Origin: Apostichopus japonicus | Taxonomy: Eukaryota; Echinodermata; Holothuroidea; Aspidochirotida; Stichopodidae | Reading direction: 5' to 3' | Assembly (NCBI RefSeq): GCF_037975245.1 | Contig: NC_092576.1 | Location: forward strand, 29,986,611-30,050,610 | DNA length: 64,000 nucleotides | Shown: piece after piece, positions 23,121 through 34,303 of the stretch | How the letters are laid out: each line of letters opens with the position of its first letter | Numbering within the stretch: position 1 is the stretch's first letter | The notes under the pieces: generated by a model | Databases searched by the model: none | Told to the model about the DNA's origin: nothing | What the model saw: the letters and a program-made list of their open reading frames with translations, nothing else | Program-made: the position numbers and the translations under genes

Positions 23121-24005
23121 AACCCCCTCCCCTCCCCATCGCTGTATCGTTTATACACTGTGTTGTGGGTATTGACTACAGTTGTATGTACTGACTGAAC
23201 ACTGGTGTCTAATTACCGAAGGTAGCAAGCTGTGTGCATATTTTCTGGGATCAATGGTATTGTCTAACAGTTCAATTGAGACTTCGTCAGATAACCAACT
23301 AAGACTTTCTTTTTGTGTGAGTCTTGACACCCTTTAATACTTTACTTCATAGCACAAACTTCCCCAAATTGGCAAGTACTGGCACAAGGCATCATCCTTG
23401 AGTGCACCTAATCATTGACAGTCACCTATGGTTGTAAACGCAAGTGCTTTAATGGCCAACAATACTGTCCTGTGTGAAGACAAATTTGGATTGACCACTG
23501 AAATAGTACTGTGTGTTTAATCATGAATGTGCAAAGGAGCGTTCAGTATGGCTAGCATTACCATCTCCCTAGTTGTTTTTGCCCCAAAACAGGGTACTCT
23601 TGGTATTATTTTCTATAGGCAGGGAAGATCGTAATGAATGTTTTGTATAGCTTTGGTATAGCATGGAATATAAAGGAATTTTCAATGGCCAAAGTTGTTA
23701 TTTCTGACCTAATAATGCACAATGAGAGTATTTAAACAGTATTAATACCCAAACTTCACTACTGAAATGGAATAGATAATAGATGAAACCGTAGGCCTTA
23801 GCTTACTTTCAGTGATTTTCTCTCACTTCTTTTCTTGACACTTTAAACGAGAATGAAAATAATTCCTCACTTGACAGTATGGCTGGCACCACACTGTACA
23901 GCAGTGTGAACTTACAGATGCTCCTTCCATTTAAATTACACTGATAACTGCATCCAGAAATACTTCCATGGAGTAACTATGTGATAGTCTTTACTATATA
24001 CTCAC
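23121..24005. other. Intergenic or intronic, nothing recognised
   Basis: AT-rich. It lies downstream of the donor at 24005 and so may be an intron of the putative gene 24006-26767. Confidence 0.35.
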
Positions 24006-26767
24006 CCTTCATCAATACACAATAGTTCTTCATCACCATGGGATATGGCTGCAATATCTTGTTCATCACTGTGAAACGACCTTCAAGAAAGTAATAAAAA
24101 CAGGCAGTTGCAAGGGCTTCCAAAGTACAAATTTTACTCACAACACTTTCTACTGAACAGAGCAACATGTTTTTTGTTATCTTATCTCTAACTTCACATA
24201 ACATTGATTGAACATATTTGGAATGGCTGAACTCTTCCCTATTAATCACAGTGGGTACTCTTAAATACCATAGTGATAGGTATTATTGGAAAGGTTTCCT
24301 TTCGTATGAAATTTGCCATTGTTGTCATATGCATTCACCCTAAATATGGCTTCATTTGGAAAACACTTTACTCTATCTTGCTATGCAAAATGCTATGGGA
24401 ATGTGCTTTTCAATGAACACATCTATCATCAAGTCCCTTGGGTGGCAATATAAAGATCTCAAGATATAATTTCATGAAGCCTTTCAAAAGTCTAAAAATC
24501 GGTCATTACTATGTGAGAATATAATAAGTAAATAGAAGAGGGGAAAGGAGATAGAAAAGGGCAAAATAAAAGCTAAAAGAGGGAATACTTTCTCTTCCTC
24601 AGAGTCGCCATGAATAACACCATCTGATGCTGGCCCCAATATTGTTGATAAAGTTGAAAGGAAGTGTTTTGAAGAAGGTTCGCCTGTTTTATCGATGGGC
24701 TTCCAATGGATGGGGTAATACTGCTCCTGCTGTATCAAACCAACAAATGAAATCAAGTTAGGAATGTAATATTTCATACTCAGTACATAGCAGAAGGCTA
24801 AGGGGGAAAGGCTTGACACCACTCCAGAAACTGGAATGCAGAAAAAGGATGAAAGTGAAATATAGAAAGAAAAGTGTTCATGCAGATAGATACTAATGCA
24901 TCACCCCAAAAGTGAGGACATAGTTCCTTCGTAAGTGGTACTCATTTTGCTCATAGAAATGTCACAACTATACCGAAGTCAACACAACCAAACGGTCAAA
25001 TGGTAGGTGATATCTTGCATATGACATTTGGGATGGATTCCAAGTTTTGTAAAATGATGATGATTGGTGGAAAACCAGCAAGTCTGTAATGCATAAAATT
25101 ACCCCAACCCTTTACCCAAGACATTTTAGAGTTCTGTTGCTTATGTCCCTATATATCTTCATTTCCCTAAGCATGACACTAATTTGAAGTTATAAACTAC
25201 ACTACAAGTTCATTGGCTGCATTGCAAAACTAACATATTCTTTACTGAATGGAGTCAGAAGGATAATATGAAATTGCAATGAAATCATCTCTTGTTTGGT
25301 ATGTTTAGCAAATTGTATACATAGCACACACAAAGAAAGAAAAATCATTTTCAGCAGGTGTTGACTAAGCCATTGGTACTGTTTTAGATTGGTTTGTCCG
25401 GTATTTGGCTTTGTGGGACAAGTAGATATCTGTGGTGTTTGGTCTGTCAAAGAGAGTATGAAATTATTATTACATTGGTTAAGTTTACACCAGCATCAAT
25501 GATAGCTCATTGATAAGAATGGTACTACTAATGAACTTATGTGATCTATACATTCACAACAGTTGTCCAATTGAAGTGACCTTTACACCCCCTGATCGGG
25601 AACAACCTTTTTTTTTCCATATCATTTTATGTATGTAGCCTACATATAAATCTAGGTTGCAACTATGGCTGACAGTGCATTTTTTTAATTTTACAAAAAG
25701 GTACTTTCCATAAGATTTGTAATTGAAAAGAAAAAGTTTCCAGGAACATATTTTGGGATTTAGAATCGCTTATTTTTTTTAGCCTTCGTTGAATTTGCCA
25801 GAGTGATTATATGGCAAAACATGTACATTTTTTAGGTAATTCTAAGAAAACCACCATAGAACACGAATCATATTACAACTTACAATATATCACCATCAAA
25901 AAGGTACTGCTCGATACTACTGTGCAAGTTCCACACCTCTAGTCTGGGTTAGATGCATCAACAGGTTGATTTGTTGCGTATTATACTTTTGAACAAGAAA
26001 CCTGTTTTTCTGGCAGCCTGAAATAAATGTGAATGAATACTGAACTAATCTATCAATTTAATCACCTACGCTAGTCTCACTGGATGAGAACAAAACCTGA
26101 ATTACATACCCATTAGGTGACAGCAAAACAATAATTTTGGATAAGATACAAACAGACTTGTATGTGGTAACTATAATCTAGCATACCCCAATCCGACAAG
26201 AGTGTGTGTGAGAGGGGGGTAACCTGAAGTTCGATCTTAACATTTAATTCCTGTTCTTCGTATGTGCGGATACACTGTCCTCAGATACTACTTGCAAGGT
26301 TTAAACTGAGAAACTAAGGCCTGGCACCAATTGAGTTCATAATCAATGCTGGCTTTGTCCATAACTTAACAACAACTCCAAAGAGGGCCCTTGCTAGGCC
26401 TTCACAGAATAAAACCTACATGAAAAGATTTGCCTTTATTAGAGGCTATATAGCAAAATTCGGCCTGGGCCTGTCCTTGCTTCACCTAGATCGAAAGCAA
26501 TTTAGTTTTAGTTGTAGGCCTACATCAATGTATTACTTGTTCACCTGTGGATGGAAGACCTAGGTCTATCAAACATTTGTCAAGTTTATGCATGCTGAAA
26601 GTTACGCACTTACCAGCAAAAACGACATGCAGTGAGATGACAATGAAGGTGTTTGGCAAAGCCGCAATGTGTTGAGGAAATGTAAAGTCATTGTCACTTA
26701 TCCCACGACTTTCTTTAAATTCGCCTCGTTTCGTTTCGAAACCTTCTTTTCTGTCGGACCCACTCAT
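24006..26767 (-). CDS. Putative multi-exon host gene, partial, function unknown
   Basis: Candidate exons on the minus strand: 26614-26767 starts with ATG (MSGSDRKEGFETKRG) and ends at a strong GTAAGT donor. One exon ending at 25443 follows CTCTTTGACAG and continues in the matching phase (DQTPQISTCPTKPNTGQTN). 24589-24729 follows GTTTGATACAG (QEQYYPIHWKPIDKTGEP, then ILGPASDGVIHGDSEEEK). 24006-24259 encodes EEFSHSKYVQSMLCEVRDK and ends at GTGAGT. No domain or transposon motif is recognised, which with the clean splice sites suggests a host gene rather than debris. The low borders of the exons at 25.4 and 24.6 kb are uncertain and not all phases could be confirmed. Further exons may lie below 24 kb. 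Confidence 0.45.
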
Positions 26768-26795
26768 CGAAGGCGTCGGAAAGAACCGGTACTAA

Positions 26796-27003
26796 TTTAG
26801 AATCCGTACCAATCGACCCTACATCCTGACCACTAACCCTATTCTCTACTTCCTTACCCTACTCCCTAACCCTATTTCCTTACCCTAATTAACCCCTAAC
26901 CCTATTCCCTTACCCTAATTCATAACCCCTAACCCTACCTTCTAACCCCTAACCTTATTCTGCCGGAAGTAGGCTTTCCCATTCATATGGTACGGATTCT
27001 AAA
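26796..27003. mobile_element. Small inverted-repeat element with a telomere-like core (foldback 1)
   Basis: Perfect 16-bp terminal inverted repeats TTTAGAATCCGTACCA lie at 26796-26811 and, as the complement, at 26988-27003. The interior is a degenerate array of CCCTAA-like units (AACCCCTAACCCTA and variants), the complement of TTAGGG. It is about 208 bp and non-coding. No clear target duplication was found. It starts 28 bp upstream of the ATG of the putative minus-strand gene, so it would form its proximal promoter or 5' UTR. Confidence 0.75.
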
Positions 27004-27208
27004 GTTAGGCCGAATGTGGACCTCCGTTCGTTTAAGTTCCGCTTTCTAGGATGTTCCATACTTCGTAAAAAAAATTACTTATTGTCAGTAAACGGTCACT
27101 CGGTGCATTGTGTACTGGACTTTCCCTACGTACAACTGTATCAGACTGCACACAGGCAAAGTTGCTGAGGTTCGTCGCGTTGCGGTGATCATTCGTAAAA
27201 GCACTGAA

Positions 27209-27230
27209 TGACGTCACCTTGGTGACGTCA
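27209..27230. promoter_or_regulatory. Inverted pair of CRE-like sites
   Basis: TGACGTCACC and its complement GGTGACGTCA are separated by two bases, so two perfect TGACGTCA (CRE, CREB/ATF) sites lie head to head within 22 bp. It may be a bidirectional promoter element, but no gene start is assigned to either side. Confidence 0.5.
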
Positions 27231-27299
27231 GAGAAATGTACTCTACAGAACTCTGACGTCCAGAAGGAATATTCCAAAAACTACTACGTCACGACCAAG

Positions 27300-27440
27300 C
27301 GTCTTTATAAATAAGAAACCCAAAACACAGAAACTACACAAAACAAACTATTGAAAGGCCAACGTAAAAAAACACAAAGTGTGTGTTCAACGAAAAGTGG
27401 AGAGCAGCCATAAACACGTCCGCACTCCACGAAACCAAGT
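27300..27440 (-). mobile_element. LINE-A 5' end fragment, minus orientation
   Basis: The complement matches the LINE-A 5' region at 48950-49080 (GTGGAGTGCGGACGTGTTT, GGCTGCTCTCCAC, then GTTTTGGGTTT). No ORF1 or 3' end follows, so only the 5' part remains. LINEs are normally 5' truncated, so a 5'-only piece implies a later deletion. Confidence 0.75.
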
Positions 27441-29606
27441 CGTAGGTTGGAGATTGCACAATTTTTTTTTTTAGTAGTAGTAGCCTAGTATAGTAGTAAC
27501 AGAACAGTTACATAACAGTCGTAATGAAGGCCTAGCCTATATTTAGTTGGCGTTACTTCACACAATCATGGACCAACGGCCTAGCGTCATTTATTTCTTC
27601 CAATATTATACGCAACGTGAAATTCGTTAGGCTTAATATGTTGTGACCAAATTTTGTGTCCAGTTTAGTCTTTGCTTCTTGAATTGGTTTATAGGGCCCT
27701 TGTTGTTTTGGAGAGTGAAAGTGACATTTGCTTCGGCCATCTGGTAGGGCTGTTGCTGGTTTTCAGATGGTTGAATTTAGAAGTTTTTAGCTGGGTAAAT
27801 ATTTTCCTTTCTTTATTTCATTGTCTGTAGACAGCTTCTTGGGATATGGGTTTTCCTGTGAAGTTGCTAGGTTTCGTTTTGGTACAAGTGACTTTGCTCT
27901 TTCTTTGCTAGATAGTAACGGCAGTTTATTCCTTTTGTGTATAAAGTAAATGCATGTGTCTTTGTTGTAGTCCAAGTGTAACGTTAGGACTTCTTTAACA
28001 TAGTTCCTTATTACTTGGTTGCAGTGCAGTTTTATGTTTTTGTTAGATGTGTCAATGGTTTTCATTAGAGATTGACATCTATGTTGCAGTGTTTTTACTC
28101 ATAATTGTATTTTGTTTTTCCACTTTACGGTTGTGAACCACAGTCAGAGGCTAATGTAGCCTTGTCGTTTCGGTTCTTACGTGGAGGTGTGGAAATTGTT
28201 TCGTTGAGATGGTATTTCGCAATCGTTTTCTTGCAGGGGTTTCCGTACATTGATTGGGCTTGTTTAGGGATTCTCGTTTAGCTTCCCGGGGGCAAGCCTT
28301 GGTGAATGTGTTTTCAGTACTGTTGTATTCAGTGGAGGAGGAGTGTTGGAGGAGGCTTATCAGGTTTGTAGTTTTGACTTGGCCAGCGTTTATGTCAAAG
28401 GTGATATATTTCACAATGCATTTTATTCAGGGGTGTTGTTACATGGTTTGTTATGTCAGGTCTATGCAGTTGCTTGGGAGTTTGGAAGTCATCTAGAATT
28501 AAAGGGGTAGTGAATTGAGAGAATCAGTAGCGATTTGTGTTCTAGGTCTTTTGGTTTCATTTTTACTCTCTTTGAATTTTATTTACTTACTATTTTATAT
28601 ATTATTTTTCTTCAGTTAATTGCTTTAAAGTTCATGCGCATTAAAGAACAATAGATCTCCAATAATGCCTCCAGAGTCTTTTCTTGAGCTAAGGACCCAA
28701 CACAATCATTATATCTATCTGGAGAAATGGTCAGTAACCAGACTGAAGTCAAAAGCAACTTAGGAAATGAGTATGAAATGTGCTGTGTATAGGATTGCAG
28801 ACAGATACCTGGTTAGTACTGAACCCTTGTCTTGAGTTATGATAAGGGAAACGCAAAGAAAATTGCATTTGCCAAGTAAAATGGAAAGGGAGAGGTTCGT
28901 ACAGCGACAAGATCATCACTATAAGTGGTAAGTACCTTCATATTCATACACTGTACGCCTGGCTTTTTCTAACGTTAGTGAGAATTTTGCTTCTCAATTT
29001 TTTAGCCTAGCCTATAACTTAGTTTAACATGCGTGGTTGCACTTGAAGTCTATACATGAATCTTTCAAGGAGTAAATATGTTATATTGGTATTTTAAGCT
29101 TACTCTTATTTTTTCAAAGGCTGATGCAATTCTGATGAGTGAATATGGCTAGTCCTACTGATTTTTTTTCACCAAAGTTGACATGTAGCCTTTGCAAGTT
29201 GTTCAATATTAGGCTTGTCATACTCGGGACTTTAAGGATCAGGAGATGCACGTGGACCAGTCAAATGAATGCCAGCAACGCAGATAAATCAATTTTAAAT
29301 CAGTGTACAATGTACAGTGCCCGTGAACAGGAACACACATTAGCTACATGTACCTCGTCTCCTGCAATAGCTTCATAACGGCTAAGCGCATCGACTAGAT
29401 TTTCCATTTCAGTATTGGATGTCTAAATTGAATGGGGCAACCCAACGCTGTTGTGTCGCACCTAGGCAAGCTGTCTGTAAGTGTGCAAGGAGACTTTTGT
29501 CAGTCAACACCGTGCATTTTGACCCAATCAGATACTCACGAAACTGATCTGCTTTTACAAACTTGAGTCCAAGCACCTCTAATCTTGAGGCTGGGGAAAT
29601 TGGAAT
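27441..29606. other. No gene assigned; two minus-strand open frames noted
   Basis: Minus-strand frames at 28151-28414 and 27787-28065 are lysine- and asparagine-rich, lie in different frames and have no recognisable motif. They could be remnants of one protein. The sequence 28190-28500 is somewhat GC-richer than its flanks. The stretch 28500-29600 is AT-rich without signals. Confidence 0.35.
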
Positions 29607-29772
29607 AGTGCTTTTTACGTGACCCGCCCTGCGGCATCCAAAACGTCACGACCAAACGGCACTACTGAACCATCCCCTTCTACAACAAGCCACTAAAACA
29701 TTAAAAAAAAGGACGACCAGCACGCAGCGAAACGAAACACCCCTCCCCAGTGCACGAGCGTCCGAAAAAGGC
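29607..29772 (-). mobile_element. LINE-B 3' fragment, minus orientation
   Basis: Begins with GTGCTTTTTACGTGACCCGC, the complement of the LINE-B terminus, and continues through CAAAACGTCACGACCAAACG and the block with GGACGACCAGCACGCAGCG. It ends near CGTCCGAAAAAGG, where the gypsy fragment begins. Confidence 0.75.
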
Positions 29773-29779
29773 AAATTTC

Positions 29780-30600
29780 CCTCCAAACTCCGGGTAGGCT
29801 AGAACTGGTGCATTTGATAGAACTTTTAGTTTTGAGAATGATTCGTCAGCATCTGAGGACCACTCAAAAGTAGGCTATTACAGAATCCTTCAGGCATGCG
29901 ATTGAATTCGAATAAACCCCATGGAACTCTGAATGGGTGCACGGCTGCTTGGAAATAACCATTTGATACATCAAGAGAAGAAAATAGCTTGGTTCCTCCC
30001 AAGGCTGGGAAAGTCTCGTCTATCCTGGGCAAGTGAAATTAATCCTTCACAGTAACAGTGTTTAACTGTCGGTAGTCAATGCATATTCTAAGGGCACCTG
30101 ACTTCTTTGGGACTGACACAACAGGGCTGGCATAACGGCTACTGGATCGTCTGATGATATCATTAAATCACTCAGCAGTGTCTTTACTTCACCAATCTTC
30201 AGAGGGGGTATCCTTCGATATGGAAGTCTGATCGGTGTCTCGCTACTCGTATTTCATGAGGTACCAGGTTACAGAAGCCGAGGTCATATTCCCCCGAGGA
30301 AAGGCTTGAGCGTTCTTCAAGAGCATTGCAATTCGACACTCCTTATCATAGCTACTCCGCTCGTTAATTTAGGAATGTCTAACTGTAAACTCCCTACAGC
30401 CATGACTAAACCCTCTTTGCTCCTATTAGCATTCCTGAGTCCTGCAAAGACCTTCAACGCATTACAACCTAGCAAGATTAGGTCATCTTTCTTCCTTCCA
30501 GAGAGTGGACGCCAACTGCCAACGACTAAAAAAACTACCTCGGCTGATCCATCACATACCATTCGGTCGGAACTTCTGTCTTAGCTTCCCGACTACCATT
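29780..30600 (-). mobile_element. Ty3/gypsy-type pol fragment (protease-like region and RT N-terminal part)
   Basis: On the minus strand, 30317-30562 encodes LGCNALKVFAGL, resembling the end of a retroelement aspartic protease. About 30070-30170 encodes [20 protein letters not shown] then RQLNTV. The frame at 29826-30032 gives PRIDETFPALGGTKLFSSLD, GYFQAAV and LFEFNRMPEGF, the gypsy RT fingers and palm. The YxDD region, RNase H and integrase are absent. Several frame changes are present. It is a different copy from the one at 22-23 kb. Confidence 0.75.
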
Positions 30601-30714
30601 TTTGGGGCAACCTCTACAGAGGACCAGTAACCTCTTCAAGTGACCCATGAAACGTAGTGGATGGGATCAGCCATGCCTCTCTCTATGTAATACACAGCAG
30701 ACGTTTCGTCAATG

Positions 30715-30843
30715 GATTTCTGTTTTGTATCAAGAAAGTTTCAGTTCTGTGATTGTAAATGGGTTGTTCAGAGGTTTTTAACGTAGAGAGGGGTGCGCCA
30801 GGGGTGCCCTCTGTCTCCATTACTTTATGTTTTGTTTAGTTTG
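30715..30843 (+). mobile_element. LINE reverse transcriptase fragment (L1/Tx1-like RT motif)
   Basis: The plus strand reads SVIVNGLF, then RGVRQGCPLSPLLYVLFSLK, the conserved RT block before the YxDD motif in APE-type LINEs. Only about 130 bases survive. It abuts the truncated end of the minus-strand USP-like frame, so its insertion, or a deletion, probably removed the gene's 3' end. Confidence 0.7.
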
Positions 30844-31430
30844 AAAAGGGACCCAAGACATGTTCCATTCGTTGTGCCAGAGGGTGCCAAATTGCCGGAC
30901 TCGCATGACTTATCTATCTTTGAGAGAACTAGTTGTATTGGTCCCTTCAGGAAAAATTCACTTGCATCACACTGCGTACTTCTTTCAAAATCGTACAATG
31001 CGCACATATGTTTTAGAGTATGGATCATTTCGCTATCACTTACCACCCTGCCGTGAAATAAGCTTCTCGATATATCTAGCAAAGTGTTAAGTCGCGAGTC
31101 ACTCACGGATAAGGTATTTTCCCGGAAACATCTGTCTATGCTGCCAATACGAATAAACTGCAAAACGGAACTGAACCCGCAGTTATTTTCTATATTTTCA
31201 AGCTGAGTGAACATAGGGGCGTTGTCATATACGTTGTGACATTCGCTTCCTTCACCTGTATATTCATTAATATTAATATAAGAAAGAACATTTCGTTCGT
31301 CATGAACGTTCTTATGGGGTGACTTTTGATATACTGAACTCTGTGAATGTAATGTTTTTCGCGACCATTTTTCACGTATTAAGTTGTTGTAGCGTTTATC
31401 AGCTGACTTATAGAAGTGTTTTACTACCAC
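30844..31430 (-). pseudogene. USP-like (C19) deubiquitinase N-terminal half
   Basis: The frame encodes LENIENNCGFSSVLQFI at residues 78-94, matching the USP Cys box (GxNxGNTCYxNSxLQ), with the candidate nucleophile at Cys84. QCDASEFF at residues 153-160 corresponds to the QQDAxEF motif of USPs. USPs remove ubiquitin by cysteine proteolysis. The His box and the C-terminal half are missing because the sequence ends at the LINE RT fragment. Upstream residues 1-50 are basic and continue from the preceding frame (GNENSSHRRTCRGINKR) across a frame change. Confidence 0.6.
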
Positions 31431-31858
31431 GAGTCTTTTGTTAATTCCTCGACAAGTTCGTCTATGCGATGAATTTTCGTTTCCCTAACTGTAGTTGCTT
31501 GAAAACCCCCATACGTTGCTCTGAATGAGCTATAGACCGTGGAAACAAAATGCTGCTTGGTTGTCCATTAGCAACCTGCCATTTATGGAGAGAACTTTGT
31601 AGCATATCTGGTGCAGATGGAAGCAGGATTCTTTGTATCTCTTTTAAGAAAGTTACACAAAAGACGCGACCTTTCTTTATAACTCTAATAAAATGTTCAG
31701 TGAAAGGGGAATTCATACGGGAAAGGAATGCATCGTCTGACAAATCAGTGTGTGTTCATCACCTTTTGTGGAAAAAAAGTTATTCTTTGGTGTAATCTCT
31801 TTAAGCAAGACGATACAAGGGGTGACGCGCATTGGAACGAAAGAACAACAGAAATATC

Positions 31859-32290
31859 CTAAACAATACCTTCTCCGTGTCTTATTTTGAGATTCAAACT
31901 ACTCCATGCACGGTTTAGGAACTGTTTGTAAATTTCGTTGTTGAAAACATGCATGGCAGCCAATAAAAATACCCATGCCCTATCACTGTTGATTTGTACT
32001 GGGGTTGATATGCTTCCATGTCCAAATAATAAGTTTTTCTTTAACCAATTCATAACAACATATACACTTTGATCTTCGGATAATAGCATGGACACCAGCA
32101 AGGTTGACTTACCCCTTTGTTAAATTTGTAACAGACAACTCGTAATAAAAAATTTGCTATTTACCACGGCCTCTGTCCAACACTCCACCGGTCGCGTCCC
32201 AGAATACTACGTCTGTTCTATACATATCGTGCCGTACCCTTAGTCCTCCTTCCGTGAAACGGACTAACAGATATTTGTTGGATGAAGCCG
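31859..32290 (-). pseudogene. Catalytic-core-like part of the transposase-like gene
   Basis: The minus strand reads RTDVVFWDATGGVLD near 32180-32215, then SEDQSVYVVMNWLKKNL and STPVQINSDRAWVFLLAAMH at 31859-32101. The two aspartates (WDATG and SDRAW) are spaced as in DDE/RNase H-fold transposases. The exon appears to end at GAGAAG before GTATTG, and the next begins after TTTTTCCACAAAAG near 31763. A third acidic residue is not assigned. Confidence 0.5.
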
Positions 32291-32436
32291 GGAACCCTAC
32301 CACGATGGTTATATTTAAAACAGTACTTCTGCTGCTTATTTAAAAGACTTTTGATTTCGCCTTCATCACGTTCCATACCTACTCTCACTTGAAATTTTCT
32401 GCATGACAGATAGCGTCAGTCGACATTCGTTTCTGT

Positions 32437-32674
32437 GATTTTTACGTGATCCGCCATGCGGTATACAAAACGTCACGGCCAAACGAAACTACCGAACCAT
32501 CCCATTCTGACAAACGAAACTCAGGTCAAGCGAGCCAAAAAAAAAAAACATACGCCCGCCGACCTGCAGAGACAAAAAACGCCCAACCCCCCCCAAACAT
32601 TCAAAGCACAACGAAAGGACGACCCGCACGCAGCGTAACGAAAAACCCCTCCCCAGCACACCACCGTCCAAAAA
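32437..32674 (-). mobile_element. LINE-B insertion (238 bp) with a 14-bp target duplication
   Basis: Flanked by ACATTCGTTTCTGT at 32423-32436 and 32675-32688. The left end is the complement of the LINE-B 3' terminus (TTTTTACGTGATCCGCCATGC in the plus strand). It interrupts the transposase-like gene. It is 5' truncated and non-coding. Confidence 0.85.
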
Positions 32675-32762
32675 ACATTCGTTTCTGTTATCCGATGCTA
32701 TTACTTCTGAAGATTTAGAATAGAGATTCCGCAAAAGAACTATCATTGGCTTCACACCCATG

Positions 32763-32990
32763 GAGAGGGTCTATCTAAGACCCTTATAGGCCGAGCATGG
32801 ATGTCGTACATGCTGTGCTTCATGTTTTCTTTGAAGTTCACCGTGCATAAATAGTTTCTATCAATGGAAATGCGTACGTTTACGGAACAATCTTCAAATT
32901 TGCAATACCCCTTGGCTCGGAATATAGTTTCACTAGTGTTATTGTCTATGTAACACCGGTGGAAAGGATGCTCGGTGGTGACATTCCTGG
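32763..32990 (-). pseudogene. Cysteine-containing segment of the transposase-like gene
   Basis: One minus-strand frame reads HPFHRCYIDNNTSETIFRAK, GYCKFEDCSVNVRISIDRN and a continuing KHSMYDIHARPIR. The GYCxFxxC pattern is shared by members of the same animal transposase-like family. It is open for about 75 codons, then stops near 32762. Confidence 0.5.
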
Positions 32991-33379
32991 GGGGTGGGGT
33001 GATGGGAGCTCCGGGGTCTCTGCTGATAACGAAAAGAATGACACGTTAGTTTTAGTACTAGTCCATGTATTATACCTGCTAGTACAAGTAACGTAGTGTC
33101 TTAGAAAAATGGATTTTCAGGCTAACCCACGCCCTGAAGGGTCTCCCAATCTGAACGGAAGGGTTTGACCAGTTCCGGTATTCAAATTCTAAGGCAGGCT
33201 GGCTATAATAATAAGAATGAAGGTTTATAATGCGCTAATTATAAACAACATTGTTGTCAAAAGCGCCATACATATAAATATGAATAAAAAGAAAAGCATA
33301 TACAATAATGCAACAATGAAATATAATTACAAATCAAATTGAAACATGTCTAGCATAGAGATATATATATTATAAATAC

Positions 33380-33760
33380 AATTGTGGATTAAAATAAGGA
33401 CCTTGAAATGTATACGCGTTTCAATTGGGAGCCAGTGTAATGCTTTAAGAAGAGGAGTAACATGTGTAAACTAAGTTTGCTTGAAGATAAGTTTGGCAGC
33501 CCAGTTTTGACACTTTGAGATTTTTTGAAAATAGAATTACAGAAATGGAGGCGGGATGTAACAAAAGCATGGATTAATTGCTCACTTTCTTTGGAGAGAT
33601 ATGGTCCGACTGATTTCATATTCCTTAAGTGAATGAATACAACAAGATTTAATGACATTAGAAATGTTAATGTGTTGTTTTCAAGAGAGAAGTTTGAATG
33701 AAGTGTTACCCCTAAGTTGCGAGCCTGATGACATGGATTTACAATCACTCCGCAGAGATT
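33380..33760 (-). mobile_element. LINE reverse transcriptase C-terminal fragment
   Basis: Minus-strand frame with ARNLGVTLHSNFSLE, LRNMKSVGPYLSKESEQLIH and AFVTSRLHFCNSIF, the conserved block following the RT palm in CR1/L2-type LINEs. The last part is frameshifted (LLLFLKHYTGSQLKRVYISR corresponds to the LKxLHWLPVxxRI block). It lies between the N-terminal and middle parts of the transposase-like gene. Confidence 0.75.
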
Positions 33761-33865
33761 TCAAGTTATGTTTGGTAAGGGTTTCCGTGTAGATTTTGGG
33801 GCCAAAAGAGCATGGCTCTACATCTATAAGATAATGGTATTTAAACATGATAACACTACAAGGGT

Positions 33866-34303
33866 TTATTTTAGACATACTTCTATGAAATACTTTTGCC
33901 ATTCCCTTGTAGGAAGACACCTACCACGTATTTTACTTAATACTGTATTATAAGTGTCTGCATTGATTGAAAATGTTCCCTTGTTGGGAAACTGCTTAAA
34001 AATGTAGTCATCCTTATTTGCTTGTGATCCAGACAACACACTTAACGTCTCATTTGATACACGGCTGACAACTTCTGTACTTTCATTCTTACATGAATCG
34101 GTGTTTGTATCATTACATTCATGGCTTGATTGGGCGGTAGGAGGTTCCGGGTGTTCTATTTCACTCGAGTTCAAGATTTCTTTCAACTTCATGCCATCTT
34201 TATCATGGTGTAGCTTAAATACATGCTTTCCGTTGTTACACTTGCCAATACCGCAATAAAATGTTACATTGAAACCAGACTTGACCGTTGAAGGAATACT
34301 CAT
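33866..34303 (-). pseudogene. N-terminal segment of the transposase-like gene, unrecognised
   Basis: A 145-codon frame starting at ATG 34303 (MSIPSTVKSGFNVTFYCGIG). It has a CGIGKCNNGKH motif that may bind metal, an acidic Ser/Thr/Asn-rich middle, then FSINADTYNTVLSKIRGR and REWQKYFIEVCLK. I do not recognise a domain. It has the same strand as the catalytic-like segment 1.6 kb downstream and is assigned to the same gene by order only. Confidence 0.4.

Larger units (their letters stand above)
30844..34303 (-). pseudogene. Transposase-like gene ending in a USP-type deubiquitinase segment (broken, with insertions)
   Basis: Read on the minus strand: an N-terminal segment (33866-34303), a cysteine-containing segment (32763-32990), a catalytic-looking region (about 31870-32290), a C-terminal linker (31462-31743) and a USP-like segment (30844-31430). 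The middle fits a family of animal transposase-like proteins with WDATGGVLD and INSDRAWVFLLAAMHVFNN motifs. I recall similar proteins but cannot name the superfamily; a MULE-type DDE fold is my guess. Frame changes and two insertions (LINE-B at 32437-32674, LINE RT near 33380-33760) interrupt it. All parts share strand and order, which argues for one ancestral gene, but fusion of unrelated fragments cannot be excluded from sequence alone. Confidence 0.5.

Noticed and set aside
30793-31056. Plus-strand frame beginning with RQGCPLSPLLYVL as a gene
   Set aside because: Only the first 17 codons are LINE reverse transcriptase; the rest is the antisense of the USP-like segment.
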